Source: an uncultured Limnohabitans sp.
GTDB lineage: Bacteria > Pseudomonadota > Gammaproteobacteria > Burkholderiales > Burkholderiaceae_C
Assembly (NCBI RefSeq): GCF_937889215.1
Contig: NZ_CALBEX010000316.1
Location: forward strand, 1 to 7,055
Reading direction: 5' to 3'
Length of the DNA: 7,055 nt
The notes beneath the pieces were generated by a model that made no database searches, was not told the DNA's origin, and saw only the letters and a program-made list of their open reading frames with translations. The stretch's first letter is position 1. The number at the start of each line of letters is the position of its first letter. Both the position numbers and the translations under genes were made by a program. Below, in pieces: positions 1-5,889 of this stretch.

Positions 1-18
1 ACCCGATGAGCGGGCCGA

Positions 19-24
19 TACAAT
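19..24 (+). promoter_or_regulatory. possible -10 element upstream of rubredoxin
   Basis: TACAAT matches the sigma70 -10 consensus TATAAT at five of six positions. Transcription from it would begin near position 31, giving a leader of about 32 bases before the chosen rubredoxin start at 63. The matching -35 box would lie at or beyond the left edge of the window, so it cannot be tested here. This is a single-hexamer match and is weak evidence. Confidence 0.2.
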
Positions 25-62
25 CAAAACATTCTATTCGACTCTCTGATTGCGACACTGTG

Positions 63-233
63 ATGGAACTCAAAACTTGGATGTGCCTGATTTGCGGCTG
101 GATCTACGACGAAGCCGAGGGCGACCCTGAACACGGCATTGCCCCAGGCACCAAATGGGAAGACGTGCCCATGAACTGGACTTGCCCAGAATGCGCGGCC
201 CGCAAAGAAGATTTCGAGATGGTCGCCATTTGA
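63..233 (+). CDS. rubA: rubredoxin, 56 aa
   Basis: Small cytoplasmic one-electron carrier binding a single Fe through four cysteines. Seen: the two knuckles C8-L-I-C11-G and C41-P-E-C44-A, the aromatic W13/Y15, and the D-P-E-H-G-I-A-P-G-T segment (21-30) typical of proteobacterial rubredoxins. The length matches the usual 52-56 residues. An in-frame ATG at 6 would add 19 residues (containing an extra Cys) that do not look like rubredoxin. The start at 63 is preferred because its product begins like other family members, although no clear Shine-Dalgarno precedes it. The second knuckle ends in Ala where Gly is the norm. The electron-transfer partner is not visible here. It is followed by a 273-bp spacer, so it is probably transcribed alone or with genes to the left. 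Confidence 0.93.
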   Translation: MELKTWMCLICGWIYDEAEGDPEHGIAPGTKWEDVPMNWTCPECAARKEDFEMVAI

Positions 234-506
234 CCAAGGACTGATTAACGGGGCCATGATGCGCAAGCTCGTTCAAGTGGCCGTTGGTGTGCTCAAGTCG
301 AACAAACCGTTCAACTCGGCACTTCATTGCGCTTGACACGCATCACAGTATCTACGTGAGGCATGTCGGTCTTCGTAGGTCGGTGCCTTCAGGTCCGACA
401 TACTAGACACCCCACCGCCCCTTGAAAATGTCGCTTCGCCAAGGGATGGCTGTCAGACCATAAAGGCCCGACTTACGGGTTGCGCGTCAACAGTCGATGG
501 GCTTCA
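234..506. other. intergenic spacer, no convincing gene
   Basis: This spacer lies between the rubredoxin stop and the photolyase stop. Both strands lack a credible gene. A 26-codon reading frame at 256-336 (+) starts with two consecutive ATG codons, and its first dozen residues (MMRKLVQVAVGVL) vaguely recall the start of MutT/Nudix proteins. It has no Nudix box and ends at once, so I do not call it a gene. The spacer contains the palindrome at 363-403 and a CCCTTG/CAAGGG inverted repeat (419-424 / 440-445, 15-base loop). Neither is followed by a clear T-tract. Local composition appears less GC-rich than the flanking genes. Confidence 0.6.
363..403. repeat. REP-like imperfect palindrome
   Basis: GTAGGTCGG at 375-383 pairs with CCGACATAC at 395-403 at eight of nine positions (only G378/A400 fails) around an 11-base loop. 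A second ATGTCGG at 363-369 is also an exact reverse complement of CCGACAT (395-401), so two mutually exclusive hairpins are possible. The left part also reads as an imperfect direct repeat (365-381 and 379-395). From memory, palindromes framed by GTAGGTCGG...CCGAC are widespread between genes in beta- and gammaproteobacteria. The loop here is not the usual sequence. It could instead act as a bidirectional transcription stop between rubredoxin and photolyase. Confidence 0.4.
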
Positions 507-1988
507 TCACGGTGATTCAGCGCTTTTCTTGACCACCGCATACCGGGCCAGCGTTTTCTCGCGAGCTTCGGCATGGTCGACGATGGGGGCAGGGTAGGTT
601 TTGCCGATCACCACCCCTGCCGCTTGCAACTCCATGGGTTTGGCCAGCCAAGGCGCGTGCAGCGCGGCCGTGGGCAACTCCGCCAACTCGGGCACATAGC
701 GGCGGATGAATTTGCCCTCGGGGTCGAACTTTTCGCTTTGGCTGATCGGGTTGAAGATGCGAAAGTAGGGCTGCGCGTCACAGCCGCTGGAGCTGGCCCA
801 CTGCCAGCCGCCGTTGTTGGCCGACAGGTCAAAGTCGTTCAGGTGCGTGGCGAAGTACTTTTCGCCCCAGCGCCAGTCGATGCCCAAATCCTTCACCAAA
901 AAACTCGCCACCACCATGCGCAGGCGGTTGTGCATGTAGCCTGTCTGGTTGATTTGGCGCATGGCCGCGTCCACCAGCGGGTAGCCGGTGCGCGCTTCGC
1001 ACCAGGCGTCAAACAGCTTGTGGGCGTGGGGTCCATGTTCCCAGTGGATGGCGTCGTAGTCGGGCTTGAAGCTTTGGCCCCGGCCCACATGCGCAAAGTT
1101 GTGCAGCACTTGCACATAAAAGTCGCGCCAGATCAGCTCGGACAGCCACACACTGGCCCCCACGCTGCCGGCCAACATGCGCGGGTGCGCCTCGCGGGCC
1201 AGCTGGCGGATCGACACCGTGCCAAAGCGCAAATGCACACTCAAATAACTGGGGCCTTTGACGGCCGGAAAGTTGCGCGTGTCTTCGTATTGGTCAATGC
1301 GGGTCAAAAAGTCTTGCAGCAAGGCCTGCGCGCCCGACTCGCCCGTGGGGATCTTCAGGGCCTGCAGGTTGGTGGGCTCAAACCCGATATCGCCAAGGCT
1401 GGGCACCGGATGCGCCAGGTCGTCGGGGCGCGGGGCCAGGCGTTGGGCCAGAGATGCGACCTCGAAAGGCTGCAGGTCTTCGGAGGTGACCTTTTTGAGC
1501 CAGGCGTTTTTGTAAGGGGTGAACACGCTGAAGGGCTTGGCCATCTGGGTCAGCACTTCGTGGCGCTCAAACACCACATGGTCCTTGAAGGTGTGCAGCA
1601 CGATGCCGTGGTCGGCCAAATGGCCGCGCACCTGGATGTCGCGGGCCAGCGCCAGGGGCTCGTCGTCGTGGTTGGCAAACACCACCTGTGCTTGCAGGTG
1701 CTGGGCCAGTTTGACAATTTTGTCTTTGGCCACGCCGTGGCGCACGATCAGGCCGGCTTGGGGGTGGCCTGCCAGCGAGCGCAATTGGGCATCGACTTCG
1801 ACCAGCGACTCGCGGATGAATTCGACTCTGCGGTCGGCGCGGGGCAGGGCGTCCAGGATGTCGGTGTCGAACACAAACACCACATGCACCCGCTGGCAGT
1901 GCTTCAGGGCATGGTGCAGTGCGGCATGGTCACTCACGCGCAGGTCGCGCCGCAGCCAGACCAGGCCACAAGAAAAAGGGGTTTCCAT
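507..1988 (-). CDS. phrB: class I cryptochrome/DNA photolyase family protein (deoxyribodipyrimidine photolyase), 493 aa
   Basis: Light-driven repair of cyclobutane pyrimidine dimers using FAD, with an N-terminal antenna-chromophore domain. Seen: N-terminal Rossmann-type domain opening with LVWLRRDLRVSD (9-20) and VFVFDTDIL (37-45). The C-terminal FAD domain includes YEDTRNFPAVKG (234-245), ELIWRDFY (284-291), TGYPLVDAAMRQ (334-345), HNRLRM (353-358) and ANNGGWQW (390-397). By eye, W316, W372 and W395 match the E. coli electron-transfer triad W306/W359/W382, and W287 matches the lesion-stacking W277. E. coli W338 is Tyr351 here. An intact triad plus W287 favours a working CPD photolyase over a signalling cryptochrome. 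E. coli PhrB is 472 aa. The start at 1988 fits the family N-terminus, though no good ribosome site is seen. ATG at 2024 or GTG at 2036 would add 12 or 16 unlikely residues. The antenna cofactor cannot be decided. Confidence 0.93.
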   Translation of the reverse strand: METPFSCGLVWLRRDLRVSDHAALHHALKHCQRVHVVFVFDTDILDALPRADRRVEFIRESLVEVDAQLRSLAGHPQAGLIVRHGVAKDKIVKLAQHLQAQVVFANHDDEPLALARDIQVRGHLADHGIVLHTFKDHVVFERHEVLTQMAKPFSVFTPYKNAWLKKVTSEDLQPFEVASLAQRLAPRPDDLAHPVPSLGDIGFEPTNLQALKIPTGESGAQALLQDFLTRIDQYEDTRNFPAVKGPSYLSVHLRFGTVSIRQLAREAHPRMLAGSVGASVWLSELIWRDFYVQVLHNFAHVGRGQSFKPDYDAIHWEHGPHAHKLFDAWCEARTGYPLVDAAMRQINQTGYMHNRLRMVVASFLVKDLGIDWRWGEKYFATHLNDFDLSANNGGWQWASSSGCDAQPYFRIFNPISQSEKFDPEGKFIRRYVPELAELPTAALHAPWLAKPMELQAAGVVIGKTYPAPIVDHAEAREKTLARYAVVKKSAESP

Positions 1989-2050
1989 CAGGGTTTGCCG
2001 GGTTGGATCAAACAATGCCGCCATGGCCTCAAACACGAGGGCGGGGCCGC

Positions 2051-2056
2051 TAAAAT
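2051..2056 (+). promoter_or_regulatory. possible -10 element for the yqgE operon
   Basis: TAAAAT matches the -10 consensus at five of six positions and ends six bases before the A of the yqgE start codon. No good -35 hexamer is found 16-18 bp upstream. The 74-bp gap between the divergent photolyase and yqgE starts must hold at least one promoter unless the promoters lie inside the genes. If this box is used, the yqgE transcript would begin at or almost at its own ATG. Confidence 0.28.
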
Positions 2057-2062
2057 CAGCGC

Positions 2063-2662
2063 ATGACCGATTGTGCCTCTATTGACCTCAAGCATCATTT
2101 CTTGATCGCCATGCCTGGTTTGGAGGACGAGACCTTTGCTCGCAGCGTGATTTACATGTGCGAGCACAGCGCCCGGGGCGCCATGGGCCTGATCATCAAC
2201 AAACCCTCTGACATCAGCATGCGCTTGTTGTTTGACAAGGTGGAGTTGCCGCTGCGCCGCGAAGACCTGATGCACAACCCGGTCTCGCACGGTGGCCCGG
2301 TGCAGACCGAGCGCGGTTTTGTGCTGCACGACCCCTTGCTCATGGAAAAACCCCAGGAAGACGGCGGCTCGGTTTATGCCTCTACCCTCACCGTGCCGGG
2401 TGGGTTGGAGATGACCACGTCACGCGATGTGCTCGAAGCCCTGTCCTCGGGTGCCGGGCCTCGTCGCGTGCTGGTCACGCTGGGTTATTCGTCTTGGGGC
2501 GAGGGGCAACTGGAGTCGGAATTGGGCGAAAACACCTGGCTCACCGTGCCCGCCTCGGCCGATGTGATTTTTGACGTGCCCATGGCCGAGCGCTACGACC
2601 GCGCCTTGGACCTGCTGGGTCTCAAAAGTTGGATGCTCTCGCCAGACGCGGGGCACGCATGA
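2063..2662 (+). CDS. yqgE: YqgE/AlgH family protein (UPF0301/DUF179), 199 aa
   Basis: A conserved proteobacterial protein of unsettled biochemical function. The Pseudomonas homologue AlgH was linked genetically to alginate regulation. Seen: FLIAMPGLEDETFARSVIYM (13-32) followed by CEHS, then GLIINKP (42-48), GGPVQTERGFVLH (77-89), GGLEMTTS (113-120) and GYSSWGEGQLESE (141-153). These run the full length of the family in order, and 199 residues is normal. No Shine-Dalgarno precedes ATG 2063, and the first helix begins soon after it, so a later start would damage the domain. Its TGA overlaps the ruvX ATG (ATGA). It is the first gene of the probable six-gene operon, and yqgE-ruvX adjacency is common in proteobacteria. 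Confidence 0.95.
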   Translation: MTDCASIDLKHHFLIAMPGLEDETFARSVIYMCEHSARGAMGLIINKPSDISMRLLFDKVELPLRREDLMHNPVSHGGPVQTERGFVLHDPLLMEKPQEDGGSVYASTLTVPGGLEMTTSRDVLEALSSGAGPRRVLVTLGYSSWGEGQLESELGENTWLTVPASADVIFDVPMAERYDRALDLLGLKSWMLSPDAGHA

Positions 2663-3075
2663 GCAGCGCCCCCGATACCGTCGTTCCCAATAACCACCAA
2701 AGCTTTTTGGCTTTTGACTACGGTCTCAAGCGCACCGGCGTGGCCGTGGGCAACCGGTTGATGAAGTCGGCCACGCCCCAAGGCACGATTGCTGCCGAGG
2801 GCGATGCCCGCTTTGAGCTCATCGCCAAACGCATCAAGGAATGGCAACCCGACGCGCTGGTGATCGGTGTGCCTCTCCACCCCGATGGCGGCGAACACGA
2901 AAACACCTTGCGCGCGCGCAAGTTTGGCCGCCAGTTGCGTGGGCGTTTTGGCCTGTCGGTTTACGAGGTGGACGAACGGTACACCACGACCGAAGCCCAT
3001 TCTTATGGTGCCAAAGATGCCGATGCGGCGGCTGCGGCCATCATCTTGGATCAATTCTTAAGGAGCCTTCCATGA
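2659..3075 (+). CDS. ruvX: YqgF/RuvX, RNase H-fold putative Holliday junction resolvase / pre-16S rRNA nuclease, 138 aa
   Basis: RuvX/YqgF has an RNase H-like fold. It was first named as a putative Holliday-junction resolvase, and the E. coli protein is implicated in maturing the 5' end of 16S rRNA. Seen: FLAFDYGLKRTGVAVGN (16-32) with the first acidic residue D20, ALVIGVPLHPDG (66-77), the V-D-E-R-Y-T-T segment (104-110) with E112, and the C-terminal DADAAAAAIILDQFL (120-134) carrying D120/D122. These are the expected acidic positions. The length agrees with the usual 135-150. The ATG at 2659 overlaps the yqgE stop and is chosen over an upstream in-frame alternative near 2629, which lies inside yqgE. 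Only a weak G-rich run precedes it, so translational coupling to yqgE is likely. It overlaps pyrR by ATGA. Confidence 0.95.
   Translation: MSSAPDTVVPNNHQSFLAFDYGLKRTGVAVGNRLMKSATPQGTIAAEGDARFELIAKRIKEWQPDALVIGVPLHPDGGEHENTLRARKFGRQLRGRFGLSVYEVDERYTTTEAHSYGAKDADAAAAAIILDQFLRSLP
3060..3065 (+). promoter_or_regulatory. strong ribosome binding site of pyrR inside ruvX
   Basis: AAGGAG lies six bases before the ATG at 3072, within the last codons of ruvX. It fixes the pyrR start and suggests pyrR is initiated efficiently and not solely by coupling. It is the clearest Shine-Dalgarno in the window. Confidence 0.8.
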
Positions 3076-3572
3076 GTGCTTTGGCTTTGAATGCAGAGGC
3101 CCTTTACCTGGAGTTGTTGCGCGGCGTGCGCAGCCTTTGCCATGCCGACACCCGTTTGGTTGGCATCACCTCGGGCGGGGCCTGGTTGGCCGAGCGCCTG
3201 CAGCGTGATTTGGGCTTGCCCGGTGAGTCGGGCCAAGTTTCTTCGGTCATGCACCGCGACGACTTCGCCCAACGCGGTTTGTCGGCAGGCGGGCAGACCA
3301 GCATGCCGTTTGAGGTGGCTGGGGCCGACATCCTGATCCTCGACGATGTCCTCTACACCGGCCGCACGATACGCGCCGTGATGAATGAGATTTTTGACTA
3401 CGGCCGCCCCGCTCGCGTGCAGCTGGCCGTGCTGGTGGACCGGGGTGGACGGCAACTGCCGGTGCAGGCCGACTTTGCTGCAGCCCGTGTGGCCCTGCCC
3501 GAGACCCAATCGCTGGCGCTGGCCCGCGATGAGGCCGGTGGCTTCAGTTTTGAAGTGCGCCACAAAGCTTGA
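3072..3572 (+). CDS. pyrR: PyrR, bifunctional pyrimidine regulator / uracil phosphoribosyltransferase family, 166 aa
   Basis: PyrR proteins are type I phosphoribosyltransferases. In Gram-positives they bind pyr mRNA under UMP control, and many convert uracil plus PRPP to UMP. Seen: [15 protein letters not shown] (29-43), S-S-V-M-H-R-D-D-F (57-65), the PRPP loop [13 protein letters not shown] (87-99) with the D91-D92 pair, and the PyrR-typical [13 protein letters not shown] (118-130). The length is slightly under the common 170-180. The start is fixed by the AAGGAG at 3060-3065 and the ATGA overlap with ruvX. Position directly before pyrB supports a pyrimidine role. No attenuator leader precedes it or pyrB (16-bp gap), so classical RNA-binding attenuation is not evident. 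Its regulatory mode here is unknown. Confidence 0.93.
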   Translation: MSALALNAEALYLELLRGVRSLCHADTRLVGITSGGAWLAERLQRDLGLPGESGQVSSVMHRDDFAQRGLSAGGQTSMPFEVAGADILILDDVLYTGRTIRAVMNEIFDYGRPARVQLAVLVDRGGRQLPVQADFAAARVALPETQSLALARDEAGGFSFEVRHKA

Positions 3573-3588
3573 ATTCGGTGAGAACAAC

Positions 3589-4554
3589 ATGCTCTACAAA
3601 CGCAACAACCCCCAACTCAACAAAAATGGCGAGCTGATCCACCTGCTCTCCACCGAAGGCCTGTCCAAGGACATCCTGACCCACATCTTGGACACCGCCG
3701 CCAGCTTTGTCAGCGTGAGCGACCGCGAGGTGAAAAAGGTTCCGCTCTTGCGCGGCAAAAGCGTGTTCAACCTGTTTTTTGAAAACAGCACCCGCACCCG
3801 CACCACCTTCGACATCGCGGCCACCCGCCTGTCGGCCGATGTTTACACGCTCGACATCGCGCGTTCGTCGGCCAGCAAAGGCGAGTCGCTGCTTGACACC
3901 ATCGCCAACCTGAGCGCCATGGCCGCCGACATCTTTGTGGTGCGCCACAGCGAGTCGGGTGCGCCGTATTTGATTGCGCAACACGTTGCGCCCCATGTGC
4001 ATGTGGTCAATGCGGGCGATGGCCGCCACGCACACCCTACCCAAGGGCTGCTGGACATGTACACCATCCGGCACTACAAAAAAGACTTCAGCAACCTCAC
4101 CGTGGCCATCGTGGGTGATGTGCTGCACTCGCGCGTGGCCCGCTCCGACATCCATGCGCTCACCACCTTGGGCTGTGCTGAAGTGCGTGTGGTGGGCCCC
4201 AAAACGCTGGTGCCTGCCGACATGGCGCAAATGGGCGTGCGCGTGTTCAACAACCTCGAAGACGGCATCAAGGGCTGCGATGTGGTCATCATGCTGCGCC
4301 TGCAAAACGAGCGCATGAGTGGCGCACTGTTGCCCTCCAGCCAGGAATACTTCGAGAGCTTTGGCCTCACCCCCGAAAAACTGCAACTGGCCAAACCCGA
4401 CGCCATCGTCATGCACCCTGGCCCGATCAACCGGGGCGTCGAGATCGACTCCGCCGTGGTCGACGGCCAGCAAAGCGTGATCTTGCCGCAGGTGACCTTT
4501 GGCATCGCCGTGCGCATGGCGGTCATGAGCATCGTCGCGGGCAACGAGGCATAA
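3589..4554 (+). CDS. pyrB: aspartate carbamoyltransferase catalytic chain, 321 aa
   Basis: PyrB joins carbamoyl phosphate and L-aspartate to N-carbamoyl-L-aspartate, the committed step of pyrimidine synthesis, in the cytoplasm. Seen: carbamoyl-phosphate loop [12 protein letters not shown] (63-74), 80s-loop SKGES with K97 (96-100), R119, H149-P-T-Q152, the S181-R182 pair, RLQNERM (237-243) and HPGPINRG (276-283). These correspond by eye to E. coli S52-T55, K84, R105, H134/Q137, R167, R229 and the 267-268 loop. It has about 15 more residues before the STRTR motif than E. coli PyrB. This recalls the N-terminal extension of Pseudomonas-type ATCase, which binds nucleotide effectors. No pyrI regulatory chain is present in the window. 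Start: GGTGAG at 3577-3582, six bases before ATG 3589. The next gene, pyrC', probably encodes its structural partner. Confidence 0.97.
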   Translation: MLYKRNNPQLNKNGELIHLLSTEGLSKDILTHILDTAASFVSVSDREVKKVPLLRGKSVFNLFFENSTRTRTTFDIAATRLSADVYTLDIARSSASKGESLLDTIANLSAMAADIFVVRHSESGAPYLIAQHVAPHVHVVNAGDGRHAHPTQGLLDMYTIRHYKKDFSNLTVAIVGDVLHSRVARSDIHALTTLGCAEVRVVGPKTLVPADMAQMGVRVFNNLEDGIKGCDVVIMLRLQNERMSGALLPSSQEYFESFGLTPEKLQLAKPDAIVMHPGPINRGVEIDSAVVDGQQSVILPQVTFGIAVRMAVMSIVAGNEA

Positions 4555-4565
4555 GGAAAAAAACC

Positions 4566-5861
4566 ATGAAGCTCTTGATTCAAAACGGCCGCGTGATCGA
4601 CCCCGCCAGCGGCTTGGACCAAACCGCCGATGTGGCCATCGCCGCCGGGCGCATCGTGGCCATGGGCCAAGCCCCTGCTGACTTCAGTCCCAACCGCGTC
4701 ATCAACGCCCAAGGCTGCATCGTGGCCCCCGGTTTGGTCGATCTGGCGGCGCGTTTGCGCGAGCCGGGCCAAGAACACGCCGGCATGCTGGAGAGTGAAA
4801 TGGCCGCTGCCGTGGCCGGTGGCGTGACCAGCCTGGTGTGCCCGCCTGACACCGAGCCAGTGCTCGACGAGCCGGGACTCGTTGAGATGCTGCGCTACCG
4901 CGCCGAAAAATTGCACCAAGCCCGCGTGCTGCCTTTGGGCGCACTCACGCTTGGCTTAAAGGGCGAAGTGCTGACCGAAATGGGCCAACTCACCGCGGCC
5001 GGTTGCGTCGGTTTCTCTCAGGCCGAGGTGCCGATCCCCAGCACCCAGGTGCTGCAACGTGCTTTGCAATACGCCAGCACCTTTGGCTACACCGTCTGGC
5101 TGCGCCCGCAAGAGCTGCACCTGGGCAAGGGCGTGGCCGCCAGCGGTGCCTTGGCCACGCGCATGGGTTTGTCGGGTGTGCCGGTCGCGGCCGAAACCAT
5201 TGCCTTGCACACCATTTTCGAGCTGGTGCGCTCCACCCAAGCCCGTGTGCACCTGTGTCGCATCAGCAGCGCCCAGGGCGTTGCGCTGGTGCGCCAAGCC
5301 AAGGCCGAGGGCCTGCCGGTCACGGCCGATGTGAGCATCAACTCGTTGCACCTGACCGACACCGACATGGGCTACTTTGACAGCCGCGCCCGCTTGACGC
5401 CGGTGCTGCGCCAGCAGCGCGACCGCGATGCGCTGCGGGCTGGCTTGGCCGATGGCACGCTGGACGCGCTGGTGTCTGACCACACCCCGGTGGACGCTGA
5501 CGCCAAAGACCTGCCGTTCGCCGAGGCCGAGCCGGGGGCCACTGGCCTTGAGCTGCTGTGGAGCCTGGCGCTCAAGTGGGGGCAAGAAGCCGGCCTGCCC
5601 GTGTCCCGGGTGATCTCCAGCATCACGGCCGACCCGGCCCGTGTGCTGGGCGCGACGCTGGGCACCTTGCAAAGCTCGGTGGGGCAACTGGCCGTCGGGG
5701 GCGTGGCCGATGTGTGTGTGTTGTCGGACGCCGGTCATTGGCTGGTGCGCGATGCCGCGCTGCGCAGCCAGGGCAAAAGCACGCCATTTTCGGGCTACGA
5801 GCTGCCCGGTCGGGTGTTGGCGACGGTGGTGGGTGGGCACGTCGCCTTCGAGGCCCCGTGA
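4566..5861 (+). CDS. pyrC': dihydroorotase-like PyrC' (PyrX), probably non-catalytic partner of PyrB, 431 aa
   Basis: The full-length amidohydrolase scaffold is present: N-terminal beta part (IDPASGLDQ, 11-19), barrel, and the C-terminal region ending in GYELPGRVLATVVGG (410-424). The metal site is degraded. The D-x-H-x-H of active dihydroorotases reads D59-L-A61-A-R63 before L-R-E-P-G. The C-H-V-S histidine is R232 (C-R-I-S). The carboxylated-lysine/Asp-Asp-Gly region reads F150-S-Q-A-E. The next barrel histidine appears to be R180. The S-D-H-T-P segment keeps D305 but ends V309. Pseudomonas encodes an inactive homologue directly after pyrB, needed to assemble its dodecameric ATCase, and this gene has the same position and the same losses. 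Start ATG 4566 follows AGGA by eight bases, 11 bp after pyrB. Automated labels will probably say dihydroorotase, and I infer that is wrong for activity. Confidence 0.9.
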   Translation: MKLLIQNGRVIDPASGLDQTADVAIAAGRIVAMGQAPADFSPNRVINAQGCIVAPGLVDLAARLREPGQEHAGMLESEMAAAVAGGVTSLVCPPDTEPVLDEPGLVEMLRYRAEKLHQARVLPLGALTLGLKGEVLTEMGQLTAAGCVGFSQAEVPIPSTQVLQRALQYASTFGYTVWLRPQELHLGKGVAASGALATRMGLSGVPVAAETIALHTIFELVRSTQARVHLCRISSAQGVALVRQAKAEGLPVTADVSINSLHLTDTDMGYFDSRARLTPVLRQQRDRDALRAGLADGTLDALVSDHTPVDADAKDLPFAEAEPGATGLELLWSLALKWGQEAGLPVSRVISSITADPARVLGATLGTLQSSVGQLAVGGVADVCVLSDAGHWLVRDAALRSQGKSTPFSGYELPGRVLATVVGGHVAFEAP

Positions 5862-5889
5862 GCGGCGGCGTTCCCCAATCCAGCTGCGC

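Noticed and set aside
6..62. N-terminal extension of rubredoxin from ATG at position 6
   Set aside because: The extra 19 residues do not resemble a rubredoxin N-terminus or a signal peptide, while ATG 63 gives the canonical length.
256..336. 26-codon frame beginning with two ATG codons in the spacer after rubredoxin
   Set aside because: Too short, lacks a ribosome site and any complete motif. The resemblance to a Nudix start is only about a dozen common residues.
333..354. TTGACA followed by TATCTA as a promoter in the spacer
   Set aside because: The gap between the hexamers is 10 bp, far from the needed 16-18, and no gene follows on the + strand.
467..479. CCCG/CGGG hairpin downstream of the photolyase stop as an intrinsic terminator
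   Set aside because: Only four base pairs and a short broken T-run on the - strand, too weak to call.
573..2066. A 497-codon open frame on the + strand covering almost all of the photolyase gene
   Set aside because: It mirrors the real - strand gene: its protein is low-complexity (V/G/Q/H/A-rich), has no recognisable domain, and arises from GC-rich third positions. The photolyase motifs on the - strand are unambiguous.
3565..3576. Adjacent HindIII and EcoRI recognition sites (AAGCTTGAATTC), resembling a cloning polylinker
   Set aside because: The sequence continues a normal pyrR C-terminus and stop and leads into a normal pyrB start with the expected operon spacing, so this is chance and not a construct junction.
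3544..4473. A 309-codon open frame on the - strand opposite pyrB
   Set aside because: Antisense shadow of pyrB with no family features.
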